Shown one piece after another: positions 51,622 to 61,924 of a stretch of DNA of 64,000 nucleotides. Position 1 is the first letter of the stretch; every line of letters starts with the position of its first letter. Made by a program: the position numbers and the translations under genes. The DNA comes from Vibrio nereis NBRC 15637. Its GTDB lineage: Bacteria > Pseudomonadota > Gammaproteobacteria > Enterobacterales > Vibrionaceae. The stretch covers positions 1-64,000 of the forward strand of contig NZ_BCUD01000001.1 of assembly GCF_001591105.1 (NCBI RefSeq), in the 5' to 3' direction. A model generated the notes under the pieces. That model was not told where the DNA came from, did no database searches, and saw only the letters and a list, made by a program, of their open reading frames with translations.

Positions 51622-51760
51622 GTGAACAAATCCTTGTTAAGCGCTCACAAGCTAAATGTTTACCTTATATATATCAATACTTTTGGTTGAAATGATTTTC
51701 ACTTTATATGCAATTGTAGAGCTATGTCTATTTCGGTATCACTTTAATTAAGCTATCAAT

Positions 51761-51788
51761 AAAAAACCCCGCTAAAGTGGCGGGGTTT
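51761..51788 (-). terminator. Terminator of metG
   Basis: AACCCCGC and GCGGGGTTT around TAAAGT, with a T run on the minus strand. Confidence 0.9.
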
Positions 51789-51810
51789 CTGTTTATTTGT
51801 CGCTTAAAGC

Positions 51811-53877
51811 TTACATGACGCGCATACCAGGCTGAGCACCTTCGTGTGGCTCAAGAATCCATAGGTCGCTGCCACCAGGGCCAGCTGCCAACACCATGCC
51901 TTCAGACATACCAAACTTCATCTTACGCGGCTTCAGGTTAGCAACCATCACCGTGTGTTTACCGATAAGGTCTTCAGGCTTGTATGCAGACTTAATCCCT
52001 GCAAATACTTGGCGCATTTCACCACCGATATCAAGTTGAAGCTTAAGTAGCTTGTTAGCTTTAGGCACTTCTTCACACTCAACAATTTTAGCAATGCGCA
52101 GGTCTACTTTGGCAAAGTCATCAAACTCGATTTCATCTGCGATTGGCTCTTTGCTTAGCTCTGTCTCATTTTTCTCGGCTTCTGCTTTCTCTTTCGCTGC
52201 CATTTCAGCGGCTGCGTCTTCTTTAGAAGCTTCAACCATCGCTTCAACTTTCTTAGGGTCGATGCGGTTGAACAGTGCTTTGAACTTAGTGATTTCGTGA
52301 CCCGTTAGTGGCGCAGCGATGCCTTCCCAAGTCAGCTCTTGGTTTAGGAACGCTTCAGTACGCGCAGCCAGTGCTGGCATCACTGGTTTTAGGTAAGTCA
52401 TCAGAACGCGGAACAGGTTGATACCCACAGAACAGATGTCTTGCAGCTCCTGATCTTTGCCTTCTTCTTTCGCGATTACCCAAGGTGCTTTTTCGTCAAC
52501 ATATTGGTTCGCTTTGTCTGCTAGTGCCGTGATTTCACGGATTGCGCGACCAAACTCACGAGTTTCAAAGAGCTCTGCGATACGTTCTGCTGCGGCAACG
52601 AACTCGTTGTATAGTTCTGGCTCAGCAAAGTTGTCAGACAGCTTGCCTTCGAAACGTTTAGCGATAAAGCCAGCGTTACGTGATGCTAGGTTAACGATCT
52701 TGTTTACTACGTCAGCGTTCACGCGTTGCGTAAAGTCTTCAAGGTTAAGGTCTAAGTCATCAATACGGCTGTTTAGCTTCGCTGCGTAGTAATAACGTAG
52801 GCACTCAGGGTCTAGGTGATCAAGGTAAGTGCTCGCTTTTATGAACGTGCCTTTAGACTTAGACATTTTCGCGCCGTTTACGGTTACATAGCCATGCACG
52901 TACACGTTGTTTGGCTTGCGGAAACCAGAACCTTCTAGCATTGCTGGCCAGAATAGGCTGTGGAAGTAAACAATGTCTTTACCGATGAAGTGGTAAAGTT
53001 CCGCAGTGCTGTCTTTCTTCCAGTACTCGTCAAAGTCTAGGTCATCGCGTTTATCACATAGGTTTTTGAATGAACCCATGTAGCCGATAGGTGCATCTAG
53101 CCATACGTAGAAGAACTTGCCTGTTTCACCTGGGATCTCGAAGCCGAAGTACGGCGCATCACGCGAGATATCCCACTGTTGTAGCCCAGATTCAAACCAC
53201 TCTTGCATCTTGTTCGCGGTTTCAGCTTGTAGCGAGCCAGAGCGAGTCCACTCTTTTAGCATGCTTTCAAACTGAGGTAGGTCGAAGAAGAAGTGCTCAG
53301 AATCTTTCATTACTGGCGTCGCACCAGAAACGGCAGATTTAGGATTGATCAGTTCAGTCGGGCTGTAAGTCTCACCACATGCATCACAGTTGTCGCCGTA
53401 CTGGTCTTCAGACTTACACTTAGGGCAAGTACCTTTTACGAAACGGTCCGGTAGGAACATCTCTTTCTCAGGGTCAAACAGCTGAGAAATCGTACGGCTA
53501 GAAATAAAGCCGTTTTTCTTTAGTTCAAGGTAGATGTGTGAAGCCAGCTCACGGTTCTCATCTGAGTGTGTACTGTGGTAGTTATCAAAGCTGATATCAA
53601 AGCCGGCAAAGTCTTTTTGGTGCTCTTCGCTGACGGCGGCAATCATCTCTTCAGGAGTAATACCCATCTGTTGCGCTTTAAGCATGATTGGCGTGCCGTG
53701 AGCATCGTCAGCACAAATGAAGTTTACAGTGTTGCCGCGTAGGCGTTGGTAACGAACCCAAATGTCCGCTTGGATATGCTCTAGCATATGACCAAGGTGG
53801 ATCGAACCGTTAGCGTACGGAAGGGCACAAGTTACCAGCATTTTCCTTGCAGGAAAGTTTCTTGGATCGTTTGCCAT
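51811..53877 (-). CDS. metG: Methionyl-tRNA synthetase
   Basis: Class I synthetase charging tRNA-Met. The product is 688 residues. The HIGH-type motif is HLGH (27-30), the zinc site is CPKCKSEDQ...CDAC, and the KMSKS loop is KMSKSKG. The C-terminal 100 residues form the tRNA-binding domain that dimerises ([18 protein letters not shown]). The ATG at 53877 gives [14 protein letters not shown]; the open frame extends 46 codons upstream without family likeness. It diverges from apbC. Confidence 0.98.
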   Translation of the reverse strand: MANDPRNFPARKMLVTCALPYANGSIHLGHMLEHIQADIWVRYQRLRGNTVNFICADDAHGTPIMLKAQQMGITPEEMIAAVSEEHQKDFAGFDISFDNYHSTHSDENRELASHIYLELKKNGFISSRTISQLFDPEKEMFLPDRFVKGTCPKCKSEDQYGDNCDACGETYSPTELINPKSAVSGATPVMKDSEHFFFDLPQFESMLKEWTRSGSLQAETANKMQEWFESGLQQWDISRDAPYFGFEIPGETGKFFYVWLDAPIGYMGSFKNLCDKRDDLDFDEYWKKDSTAELYHFIGKDIVYFHSLFWPAMLEGSGFRKPNNVYVHGYVTVNGAKMSKSKGTFIKASTYLDHLDPECLRYYYAAKLNSRIDDLDLNLEDFTQRVNADVVNKIVNLASRNAGFIAKRFEGKLSDNFAEPELYNEFVAAAERIAELFETREFGRAIREITALADKANQYVDEKAPWVIAKEEGKDQELQDICSVGINLFRVLMTYLKPVMPALAARTEAFLNQELTWEGIAAPLTGHEITKFKALFNRIDPKKVEAMVEASKEDAAAEMAAKEKAEAEKNETELSKEPIADEIEFDDFAKVDLRIAKIVECEEVPKANKLLKLQLDIGGEMRQVFAGIKSAYKPEDLIGKHTVMVANLKPRKMKFGMSEGMVLAAGPGGSDLWILEPHEGAQPGMRVM

Positions 53878-54035
53878 ACTTAATATTCGCTTTTTTGATA
53901 GGTCTAAAAAATTAAAGAGTAATACTACCTTATCCCCCGAATGACTCCAAGCTGTCAAAGGGGTGATTACCTTAGTTTTTTCAGGGTTCAGTACGGACCT
54001 TGCTAGTGGTAGCATAGTCAGTAAAAGGAGGGCCT

Positions 54036-55109
54036 ATGCGTCAGTTCACTTCAAAACAAGATTTTTGTGATTGGTTAAACCAATTTAAGCACCCATGCCT
54101 TACAGAGGAATGGGCTTCACAGCCAAATATTATTGCAGTCGAAACCGAAGGTTTTAGTATTGCGTTGCCTTTTGCGGCTAATTCACTCGTTGATGATTTA
54201 TCTGGCTGGATCACTAACCAGCAAGAATCCGCTCAAGTACCCTCGTTTGAGTTTTCTATTCAAATTGCGCCTAAGGCGTTAGAGACGCACGTTGCGGCCG
54301 AAGTGAAAGGGGTGAAGAACATCATTGCCGTTACGTCGGCGAAAGGTGGGGTAGGGAAATCAACTACCTCCGTCAATTTAGCATTGGCAATGGCGCATTC
54401 AGGGGCAAAAGTTGGCCTACTCGATGCTGATATCTACGGTCCCTCAGTACCCATGATGATGGGCGAAATGAATGCCAGCCCTCAAGTGCGTGACAACAAG
54501 TGGATGCAGCCAATTTCGGCGCATGGTATTTACACCCATTCCATCGGTTACCTGGTTTCAAAAGACGAAGCCGCGATTTGGCGTGGTCCAATGGCGGCCA
54601 AAGCGTTAGCACAATTGCTTAATGAGACTGAATGGCCTGAGCTCGATTATTTGGTGATTGATATGCCACCGGGCACGGGTGACATTCAATTGTCACTGGC
54701 GCAGCAAGTACCAGTTACAGGCGCCGTCATCGTGACGACACCGCAAGATCTAGCGTTGGCTGATGCTCGTAAAGGCGCGGCGATGTTTGAGAAAGTCCAC
54801 GTACCAGTGATTGGTTTGGTCGAAAATATGAGTTACCACATTTGTAGTCATTGTGGTGAAAAAGAGCACATTTTTGGCGCTGGTGGTGCAGAACAAATGT
54901 CGCAGGAATATGGATTGGATCTATTAGCGCAGATCCCACTGCACATTTCAGTACGTGAAGATATTGATAACGGTAAACCAACCGTTGCAGCGCGTCCTGA
55001 CTCAGAGCACGCGAAACAGTACATGGCACTTGCGCAATCCACTTGTGCCAGAATGTACTGGAAGGGTAAAGAAAAACCGGAGTCTATCCTCTTTACCATG
55101 GTCGAATAG
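54036..55109 (+). CDS. apbC: Iron-sulfur cluster carrier protein ApbC/Mrp
   Basis: P-loop ATPase that carries and delivers Fe-S clusters. The product is 357 residues. The first 95 are a short N-terminal domain. The deviant Walker A is SAKGGVGKSTTS, with DADIYGPSVPMMMG and DMPPGTGDIQLSL, and the cluster-binding CxxC is ICSHCGEK. AGGAGG precedes the ATG. The N-terminus differs from the usual DUF59/MIP18-like domain and is shorter in pattern. It diverges from metG, as in E. coli. Confidence 0.95.
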   Translation: MRQFTSKQDFCDWLNQFKHPCLTEEWASQPNIIAVETEGFSIALPFAANSLVDDLSGWITNQQESAQVPSFEFSIQIAPKALETHVAAEVKGVKNIIAVTSAKGGVGKSTTSVNLALAMAHSGAKVGLLDADIYGPSVPMMMGEMNASPQVRDNKWMQPISAHGIYTHSIGYLVSKDEAAIWRGPMAAKALAQLLNETEWPELDYLVIDMPPGTGDIQLSLAQQVPVTGAVIVTTPQDLALADARKGAAMFEKVHVPVIGLVENMSYHICSHCGEKEHIFGAGGAEQMSQEYGLDLLAQIPLHISVREDIDNGKPTVAARPDSEHAKQYMALAQSTCARMYWKGKEKPESILFTMVE

Positions 55110-55419
55110 CACAGCTTGTTATCTGTTGCATATGATTATCACCACTCCTTTTCACCCTTTTGAGCGGAAAGGCGTGGTGGAATCGGTATGCTTGTGGATG
55201 TTAATTAAACAGTAAACAGGCTTTTTATTATTTGTAATCGTTTGCGTTGAGAGCCGTTATTCCAATTAGGCTGATTACGATAATACGCGCTGGAATCTCC
55301 CCCCCGAACTCCCTATAATCAGGCGGTTTATCTATTTTTGACTAATATCGGTATGCTTTTGTTGGCATATCTGAGTTATTAGCTAACGACACCAATTCAA
55401 TTCATCGGGTGCAAGAATA
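55110..55419. other. Intergenic region with the udk promoter
   Basis: About 310 bases. No gene is seen. A -10 TATAAT (55314-55319) has a poor -35 TGGAAT (55291-55296), and the spacer contains a run of seven C (55299-55305). The transcript would have a leader of about 95 bases before udk. Confidence 0.5.
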
Positions 55420-56061
55420 ATGTCTGATAATAATCAATGCGTCATCGTCGGTATTGCTGGCGCGTCTGCTTCTGGAAAAAGTTTAATCGCGAGCACAATC
55501 TACAATGAGCTGCGTGAGAAAGTGGGCGATCATCAAATTGGTGTAATTACGGAAGATTGTTACTACAACGATCAAAGCCACTTGAGCATGGAAGAGCGTG
55601 TAAAAACGAATTACGATCACCCGAGCGCACTGGACCATGATCTGCTTTGTGATCACCTAGAAAAGCTTGTTCGTGGCGAAGCAGTCCAAGTGCCAGAATA
55701 CAGCTATTCAGATCACACGCGTACATCAAATACTACGACGATGACACCTAAGAAAGTGATCATCCTTGAGGGTATTTTGCTCCTTACTGACCCTCGACTA
55801 CGTGACTTAATGCATGCAACTGTGTTTATGGATACTCCGCTAGATATCTGCTTGCTGCGCCGTGTTAAGCGTGATGTAGAAGAGCGTGGCCGTACAATGG
55901 AGTCGGTACTTAAACAGTATCAGCAAACGGTTCGCCCTATGTTTATGCAGTTTATCGAACCTTCTAAACAGTACGCTGACATTATCGTCCCTCGTGGTGG
56001 TAAAAACCGAATCGCAATTGATGTACTAAAAGCGCATATTGCCAAGCTTCTGAAAGCTTAA
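55420..56061 (+). CDS. udk: Uridine kinase
   Basis: Phosphorylates uridine and cytidine with GTP or ATP. The product is 213 residues. It has the Walker [44 protein letters not shown] and [23 protein letters not shown]. Together with udp and uraA the window has uridine salvage and breakdown genes, though not in one operon. Confidence 0.98.
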   Translation: MSDNNQCVIVGIAGASASGKSLIASTIYNELREKVGDHQIGVITEDCYYNDQSHLSMEERVKTNYDHPSALDHDLLCDHLEKLVRGEAVQVPEYSYSDHTRTSNTTTMTPKKVIILEGILLLTDPRLRDLMHATVFMDTPLDICLLRRVKRDVEERGRTMESVLKQYQQTVRPMFMQFIEPSKQYADIIVPRGGKNRIAIDVLKAHIAKLLKA

Positions 56062-56099
56062 GTATTTATTCGCGGCAAACGCTTTATTTTTATTAAGAG

Positions 56100-56129
56100 A
56101 AGTGGCACTTTAGGTGCCACTTTCTTTTT
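56100..56129 (+). terminator. Terminator of udk
   Basis: AGTGGCAC and GTGCCACT around TTTAG, followed by a T-rich run. Confidence 0.8.
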
Positions 56130-56208
56130 ATGGCCACTAATTTATTTCAACGGCTACTTATACTTGGAGTAATGAGCAAACATTACTCATCAAGCAAGGA
56201 TACTGCTA

Positions 56209-58335
56209 ATGAAGAAACTGTTCCTATTTATTGCAATTCCCGTTGTTGCAGTTGTCGGTGCGCTTGTTGCACTGGTGCTGCTGGTGAACCCAAACCAGTT
56301 CAAACCTTTGATTGTTGAGCAAGCGAAAGCTCAAACCGGTCTAGACTTGGTGGTTGAAGGGGACATTGGTTGGCAATTTTTTCCCTCTATTGGTTTTGAA
56401 ATCGGCAAAACAGAACTGCGTAACCCGGAAGGGTTCAGCCAGCCAAACATGTTTAAGGTCGACAATATTGTTGTAGAAGTGTCTGTCGCTCCTCTATTTA
56501 GCAAGCAGCTTGAAGTTGGTAATGTTGTGCTGGATGGTGCTGAGTTCTCGTTTGAGACACTCAAAGACGGCACTAAGAACATTGATGCTTTAACTCAGGC
56601 TCAGTCTTCTCAAGCCGAGCCAAAGGAGCCGCAAGCTGGGGAAACAGCCTCACAACCGCAAGCATCTAGCTCTCCAAGAGAGTCTGATTGGGCAATAAGT
56701 CTTGCGGGGGTAACCGTGTCAAACGCTGCGGTTGAAATCCAAGATAAACAGGTGGGCAGTTTCACTAAGCTTTATGATGTTTCTCTTCATCTGTCTGAAT
56801 TTTCATTTGATAACTGGACTAAAGCTGAGTTTGCGGCAAAAGGTGAGAACAACCAGCAGAAATTCGCGGCAGAAGGTGACGTCGAATTTCGTCTCGCCAA
56901 AGGAATGTCTGAATACGCTCTGCGCAATATCAACATCGAGAGCAGCTTTAGCGATCCAGCAACCAAGATGGATCGTATCAAACTGGCGTTAGAGACGTTC
57001 GAATTCGATAAAGTGAATGCGCTAACGTATACCATCCAAGGTCGAGCTGCAGATCTTGATATTGACTTGCAAGGTGCAGGTTCTTTGACCGTCGATAAAG
57101 CCATCTCAAATGTTGTGCTTGATAAGCTGACGCTACAAGGGTCGTTAGACGGCAAAGCGCTTCCTCAATCGCCAATGAAAATTAACATGGCGACGGACAT
57201 ACGTTTCAACCTAGCTAAAAATCATCTGAACCTTTTGCTGAACAAACTGACGGCAAATGCACTCGCGTTTGATGGTAAAGCCGATATCACGCTGGGCGAT
57301 ATCCCGAAAGTGCGTTTTGCATTGCACAGCCCAAATATTGATTTGGATGAGTTTTTAGGTTTAAAGCAAGCAGGTGGTTCTAAGAGTTCAGAAACCGCAG
57401 GTAACAGCACCTCGAATGCCGCGAAACAAGAGCCCAAAGCCGAAGTAGAACCGGATTTATCTGCGCTGAAAACCTTAGATGTTAAAGGCGATATTACGAT
57501 TGATAAGTTCAAAGCAAGCAACGCGAAAATGCAAAACGTGAAAGCGAGCTTCGGTGTCAATCGCGGTGTGGCACAGTTAACGTCATTTACCTCTAATTTG
57601 TATCAAGGCTCTATTAGCGCTTCGGGTAAGTTAGACGCGCGTAAAACGCCAGCGACTTACTCTATCGTCAAACGCATTAAAGGTGTGGCGGTTCAGCCTC
57701 TATTGATCGATTTGGTTGATAACGAAAAGCTGGAAGGTACTGGTAACATTGACGTTAATCTTACAGGACGTAGCCTTAAGCCTTCTGCTATTCAGAAGAA
57801 CCTAGCAGGTACAGCTGTGATCAACTTTACAGACGGTGCTGTAAACGGCATCAACGTTGCGCAGATGATCCGTGAAAACTACGCGAAGTTTAAAGGCCAG
57901 TCACTGGATGGTAAGCAAGGTGTCCAGAAAACCGACTTCAGTGCTCTGAAAGCGACCTTGAATATCAATAAAGGTAATGTATCGACCAATGATATGAACA
58001 TGCAATCGCCGCTACTGCGTATTCGTGGTAAAGGTAAAACGAACTACATCAACCAAACTGTCGACTTTACCGTGAGTACTTCGGTTGTTGGGTCGTTGGA
58101 AGGCCAAGGCGGTAAAGACATTGATGAACTGCGTGATGTGACTATTCCTATTAATGTTTCTGGTTCTTGGGATGATCCGAAATTTAAACTCGTGTTTGAT
58201 GATGTGCTGAAACAGAAAGCGAAAAAAGAGATTGATCGCGGACTGGAAAAGCTGGATGAAAAACTCGGTGAGAAGATAAAAGATGAGAAGACCAAAGAAG
58301 CGGTAAACAGCCTCATTAAAGGTCTTTTCAACTAA
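56209..58335 (+). CDS. asmA: AsmA-family protein
   Basis: A 708-residue AsmA-family protein: one N-terminal membrane helix (LFLFIAIPVVAVVGALVALVLL) and a large periplasmic beta-rich body. The N-terminal family region has FKPLIVEQAKAQTGLDLVVEGDIGWQFFPSIGFEIG and the C-terminal AsmA_2 region has AQMIRENYAKFKG, LLRIRGKGKTNY and PINVSGSWDDPKF. Two Ser/Ala/Gln-rich linkers lie at about 133-163 and 390-415. AsmA-like proteins are thought to carry phospholipids to the outer membrane. Confidence 0.94.
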   Translation: MKKLFLFIAIPVVAVVGALVALVLLVNPNQFKPLIVEQAKAQTGLDLVVEGDIGWQFFPSIGFEIGKTELRNPEGFSQPNMFKVDNIVVEVSVAPLFSKQLEVGNVVLDGAEFSFETLKDGTKNIDALTQAQSSQAEPKEPQAGETASQPQASSSPRESDWAISLAGVTVSNAAVEIQDKQVGSFTKLYDVSLHLSEFSFDNWTKAEFAAKGENNQQKFAAEGDVEFRLAKGMSEYALRNINIESSFSDPATKMDRIKLALETFEFDKVNALTYTIQGRAADLDIDLQGAGSLTVDKAISNVVLDKLTLQGSLDGKALPQSPMKINMATDIRFNLAKNHLNLLLNKLTANALAFDGKADITLGDIPKVRFALHSPNIDLDEFLGLKQAGGSKSSETAGNSTSNAAKQEPKAEVEPDLSALKTLDVKGDITIDKFKASNAKMQNVKASFGVNRGVAQLTSFTSNLYQGSISASGKLDARKTPATYSIVKRIKGVAVQPLLIDLVDNEKLEGTGNIDVNLTGRSLKPSAIQKNLAGTAVINFTDGAVNGINVAQMIRENYAKFKGQSLDGKQGVQKTDFSALKATLNINKGNVSTNDMNMQSPLLRIRGKGKTNYINQTVDFTVSTSVVGSLEGQGGKDIDELRDVTIPINVSGSWDDPKFKLVFDDVLKQKAKKEIDRGLEKLDEKLGEKIKDEKTKEAVNSLIKGLFN

Positions 58336-58346
58336 TCTAGAGCGAT

Positions 58347-58385
58347 AAAAAAACGGCGTATCGGAACTACCGATACGCCGTTTTT
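58347..58385. terminator. Bidirectional terminator between asmA and cobO
   Basis: AAAAAACGGCGTATCGG and CCGATACGCCGTTTTT around AACTA, between convergent genes. Confidence 0.92.
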
Positions 58386-58403
58386 GTTTTTGCTTGGGTT
58401 AAG

Positions 58404-59009
58404 TTACCAGTCGACGCCTTTTAGTGCCTTCACGCCAGATTCGAAAGCGTGTTTAACATTCTTAACTTCAGAGACGGTATCGGCCATTTCGACAAGAGTG
58501 CGATGAGCGCCTCTACCAGTGATGATCACAGATTGCATTTTCGGGCGATTATTTAACGCTTCCACGACTTCTTCCAAGTCAATGTAGCCGTAGTTCACCA
58601 TGTAAGTGAGTTCATCAAACAAAACCACATTGATGGATTCGTCTTGAAGCATGCGTTTACATTCTTGCCAGACTTGCTGCGCGGCTTGTGTATCTGCGGC
58701 CTTGTTTTGGGTTTCCCAAGTAAAGCCAGTTGCCATCACTTGAAACTCGACCCCAAGCTTTTCTAACAGATTACGTTCGCCGTTATCCCACGTGCCTTTA
58801 ATAAATTGAGCAACAGCGCAATTCAGGCCATGACCTACCGCGCGTGCGACAGTACCAAAGCCGGACGTTGATTTGCCTTTACCGTTACCAGTGATGATGA
58901 GTAGCAGTCCTTTCTCTTCTTGGGCGGCAGCGATTTTTGCATCAACTTGCTCTTTAACTTTTTGTTGGCGGGCTTTGTGACGGGCTTCTTTGTTGTCTTC
59001 AGTAGACAT
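58404..59009 (-). CDS. cobO: Cob(I)alamin adenosyltransferase, CobO/BtuR type
   Basis: Adds the adenosyl group to corrinoids. The product is 201 residues with P-loop TGNGKGKSTSGFGT, AQFIKGTWDNGER, and LFDELTYMVNYGYID, plus the usual N-terminal helix (HKARQQKVKEQVDAKI). No other cobalamin genes are near, so it probably serves corrinoid salvage. Confidence 0.96.
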   Translation of the reverse strand: MSTEDNKEARHKARQQKVKEQVDAKIAAAQEEKGLLLIITGNGKGKSTSGFGTVARAVGHGLNCAVAQFIKGTWDNGERNLLEKLGVEFQVMATGFTWETQNKAADTQAAQQVWQECKRMLQDESINVVLFDELTYMVNYGYIDLEEVVEALNNRPKMQSVIITGRGAHRTLVEMADTVSEVKNVKHAFESGVKALKGVDW

Positions 59010-59094
59010 GGCAAATCCTTGTTAATTTAGCGAAATTATTCCTATCATAGCCTATACCGCGAAGTGCAAAAACCATGGCTTATTGAAGGATATT

Positions 59095-59544
59095 ATGAAC
59101 AAGATATTAATTGTCTGTATGGGGAATATATGTCGCTCGCCAACAGGTGAAGCGGTACTCAAAGCGAAAGCACAGCAAATGGGAGTTAATATAATGGTCG
59201 ATTCCGCAGGGACCATTGGCTATCACCAAGGTAATCCACCCGATCCGCGTGCGAAAGCGGCAGGCGAGAAGCGCGGTTACTCGTTTAGGGGGATTCGTGC
59301 TAGGCGGGTTGTTGAGGCTGATTTTGAAGAGTTTGATCTGATTTTGGCGGCAGATAAGGATAATTTGGCGGATCTTCAGCAGCGTTGTCCTGCACATCTC
59401 CAACACAAACTGGCGCTATTTTTAAGTTTTTCAGATTCAAACTATGACGAAATTCCCGATCCATATTATGGTGGTGATAATGGGTTTGAGTTGGTGCTCG
59501 ACTTAATCGAAAATGCCAGTGATAACCTGCTTAAACGGTTCTAA
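59095..59544 (+). CDS. Low-molecular-weight protein-tyrosine phosphatase
   Basis: A 149-residue LMW phosphatase. The P-loop CMGNICRS (C-x5-R-S) starts at Cys8, and the general-acid Asp is in IPDPYYGG. ATG at 59095 with AAGGA five bases upstream; an in-frame TTG four codons earlier is rejected. No capsule or exopolysaccharide genes are adjacent, so it is not obviously a Wzb-type partner. It converges with the SDR gene; only nine bases separate it from the restored stop of that gene. Confidence 0.93.
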   Translation: MNKILIVCMGNICRSPTGEAVLKAKAQQMGVNIMVDSAGTIGYHQGNPPDPRAKAAGEKRGYSFRGIRARRVVEADFEEFDLILAADKDNLADLQQRCPAHLQHKLALFLSFSDSNYDEIPDPYYGGDNGFELVLDLIENASDNLLKRF

Positions 59545-59552
59545 TCCCGCCA

Positions 59553-60216
59553 CTATGCGGCCATCACCCGACCACTGAAATAGTCATTACAGACAATATA
59601 TTCAGTATTGCGGATCAGTTCATCCCGGATTTCTGCCCAATGGGTAGATTCATGTTCTAGGTTTGGAACGACCCCCCCCCACGCGAATATTGAATGGTGT
59701 CAGCTGCTTTGCCCAGCTTTGGGTAAAGCCTGCGATCATAGAGGTTGCATTGTCTATTCCGGAAAGGTCTTGATAATCATTGTGAGAGATAACATTCACA
59801 ATCACTCCGTTCTTCTTCTCTTTGCGCATTTTCTCTGCGGTTGCCTGGCCGAAAGTAAACAAAGTCGCTGCCATGAGAGACAAACTTTGTGTAAATGCAT
59901 CGCTAGCCGCATGATCGAAAATATTTGGCATAGCTTCTACCGTCAGTGCATTGATTAAAACATCAGGGGAGCGGTGTATTTCTTGCTCAATATATTGAAA
60001 GAGCGCTGAAATAGATTCTATGGAATGATCGGGGATCGGGAATTGATAAACATTATCTGAGATCTCACAACATAAATGATATGCGTCTGCGAGCTGACGA
60101 GTGTCTTTATCACATAAAATCAACGTTGCCCCTAATGAGGCAAAATGTAATGCCAGTGTACTCCCCAATTGAGAGCCAGCCGATGTTACTAATACCACTG
60201 AATTTGTAATGTTCAT
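59553..60216 (-). pseudogene. Short-chain dehydrogenase/reductase frameshifted at a G9 tract
   Basis: An SDR (Rossmann) protein: N-terminal VVLVTSAGSQLGSTLALHFASLG cofactor loop (the usual TGxxxGxG is altered to TSAGSQLG) and LCDKD after strand 2. As read, translation stops after 188 residues at 59650, nine residues past NIRV. A run of nine G on the minus strand (C9 at 59672-59680) lies there. With eight G the frame stays open for 41 more residues (VGGVVPNLEHE to FSGRVMAA), giving 220 residues and a stop at 59553. The usual catalytic YxxxK is not obvious, so it may be an atypical SDR. Frame loss may be a true mutation, a switch or a base-calling error. Confidence 0.85.
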
Positions 60217-60426
60217 TGGTTATCCCCTAAGACCAATCAATGCTCTTTAGCTTCTCAATGATGGTAGAACAACGGGGATTTATATGTGAATAAGGTCAAA
60301 CTTAATCAAGACGTAAGAATGATAAAGTTGTTTCTTTGCGGTTATTCACACTAAGTGGTCCGATTGCTGAACCGAAAGCAAATATGGTCTATGCGTTGTG
60401 TGATATGGCTGGTGTTTTATAGAGCG

Positions 60427-60930
60427 TTACGCTTGTGCGGAAATCTGGAAACTGCGCTGAGCGGCAACGAGCTGGTTATACAAATCTGCAGGCATGAGTT
60501 GTTTCGGCTCTGTTTCTCCCAATTTTCGACGCTGGTGCCCTGAAAGGTTATGGTAAACCTCTTCAGGAAGGTTGTGCGTATCTTCAGGTAAATAAGCCAA
60601 GACTTCGGGTTTTAAATAATGGCTCAATTTGGCACTCGGTAAACCTGAGTCATGAAAGAGTGTTGCTTGTTGCGCAGATACTTCGTAAGAGCTTTGATCG
60701 GAACGAAGCGCTTGAGGGGGTTGGAGTTGAAAACGCTGGCGAAGTGCTTGTTCAGTCGCGTCTATTTCCTCTATTTTTTCGACAGGGGTGTTGTCGCGTA
60801 CATCATCCGAAAACATCGACAGTATCAGAGCAAAATCGGCGCGACGTCCTTCATGAACAGCATGGTTGATACCATTGCCGAACTGAAGTTCGTTGATAAT
60901 CGTTGCTTTGTCTAAAGTATGGACTTGCAT
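60427..60930 (-). CDS. VC2046/SO_2500 family protein
   Basis: A 167-residue acidic soluble protein with no membrane segments. The start QVHTLDKATIINELQFGNGINHAVHEGRRADFALILSMFSDD and the proline/lysine-containing C-terminal half match my memory of the VC2046/SO_2500 family, which sits beside sodB. Function unknown. Confidence 0.78.
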   Translation of the reverse strand: MQVHTLDKATIINELQFGNGINHAVHEGRRADFALILSMFSDDVRDNTPVEKIEEIDATEQALRQRFQLQPPQALRSDQSSYEVSAQQATLFHDSGLPSAKLSHYLKPEVLAYLPEDTHNLPEEVYHNLSGHQRRKLGETEPKQLMPADLYNQLVAAQRSFQISAQA

Positions 60931-61001
60931 ATAACCCCTCGTTTGATGCTTTTGTAGCGACTCAAACAGAGAAAACTTTAGAGAGATTAGTGATTAAAAA
61001 C

Positions 61002-61029
61002 AAAAAAGCCAGCTAACTGCTGGCTTTTT
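61002..61029 (-). terminator. Terminator of sodB
   Basis: AAAAAAGCCAGC and GCTGGCTTTTT around TAACT, just past the sodB stop. Confidence 0.88.
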
Positions 61030-61063
61030 CATCGACTAAATTGAAACCCTAAGGGGAAGGGAA

Positions 61064-61648
61064 TTATTTAGCTAGGTTTTCTGCAACGAAGTCCCAGTTA
61101 ACTAGAGCCCAGAAGCCGTTCATGTAATCTGGACGAACGTTACGGTAATCGATGTAGTACGCGTGTTCCCACAGGTCAACAGTTAGAAGTGGAGTAACAC
61201 CTTCATCTGTTAGAGGAGTACCAGCGTTAGAAGTGTTAACGATGTCTAGAGAACCGTCCGCTTTTTTAACTAGCCAAGTCCATGAAGAACCGAAGTTGTT
61301 GATTGCAGCGTCTGTGAATTTCGCTTTGAATTCTTCGAATGAACCGAAAGCAGCGTTGATTGCGTCAGCAACTGCGCCAGTCGGTTCGCCGCCCGCGTTT
61401 GGCGCTAGACAGTGCCAGTAGAACGTGTGGTTCCAGATTTGCGCTGCGTTGTTAAATACACCGCCAGTTGAAGTCTTGATGATCTCTTCCAGAGTTTTAC
61501 CTTCAAACTCAGTACCAGGGATAAGGCCGTTTAGCTTAACAACGTAAGTGTTGTGGTGCTTACCGTGGTGGAAATCTAGTGTTTCTGCTGAGATGTGTGG
61601 TTCTAGTGCGTCTTTCGCGTAAGGAAGAGCTGGTAGTTCAAATGCCAT
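61064..61648 (-). CDS. sodB: Superoxide dismutase [Fe]
   Basis: Cytosolic iron superoxide dismutase, 194 residues. Metal ligands are visible: His in [17 protein letters not shown], His in WNHTFYW, and Asp and His in [12 protein letters not shown]. The FeSOD-type [12 protein letters not shown] is present. The ATG at 61648 gives the E. coli-like [20 protein letters not shown] start; the frame extends 34 codons upstream without family likeness. A hairpin lies in its leader. It diverges from grxD. Confidence 0.97.
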   Translation of the reverse strand: MAFELPALPYAKDALEPHISAETLDFHHGKHHNTYVVKLNGLIPGTEFEGKTLEEIIKTSTGGVFNNAAQIWNHTFYWHCLAPNAGGEPTGAVADAINAAFGSFEEFKAKFTDAAINNFGSSWTWLVKKADGSLDIVNTSNAGTPLTDEGVTPLLTVDLWEHAYYIDYRNVRPDYMNGFWALVNWDFVAENLAK

Positions 61649-61669
61649 TGCTCGATTCTCCATTTGTAA

Positions 61670-61688
61670 GAAAGAGTCAGACTCTTTC
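61670..61688 (-). promoter_or_regulatory. Hairpin in the sodB leader
   Basis: GAAAGAGT and ACTCTTTC pair around CAG, 22-40 bases upstream of the sodB start. It could be a target of small-RNA control (RyhB acts on sodB in relatives), but no pairing was checked. Confidence 0.4.
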
Positions 61689-61924
61689 GATTGCTTCCAG
61701 TGATATTTATTATTCATGGCCCGCTTCGCTTGATAGCCAACCATGGTCATACTGCTGACTTGAGCTATAGTTTAGCAAGTTTTTACTTTATTAAAAGGCT
61801 AGATGCCCAATTTCTATATGAAATTTAATTATCGAATAAAGCCACAATGATTATAGGCTTTTTATTCTGCTCCAATGGTTTAGAATGTCCAGATAATTTG
61901 CAGTAACTCCATTAAGAGGAAGCA

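Noticed and set aside
59608..59958. Plus-strand open frame of 116 residues
   Set aside because: Antisense to the SDR gene, which has recognisable Rossmann motifs.
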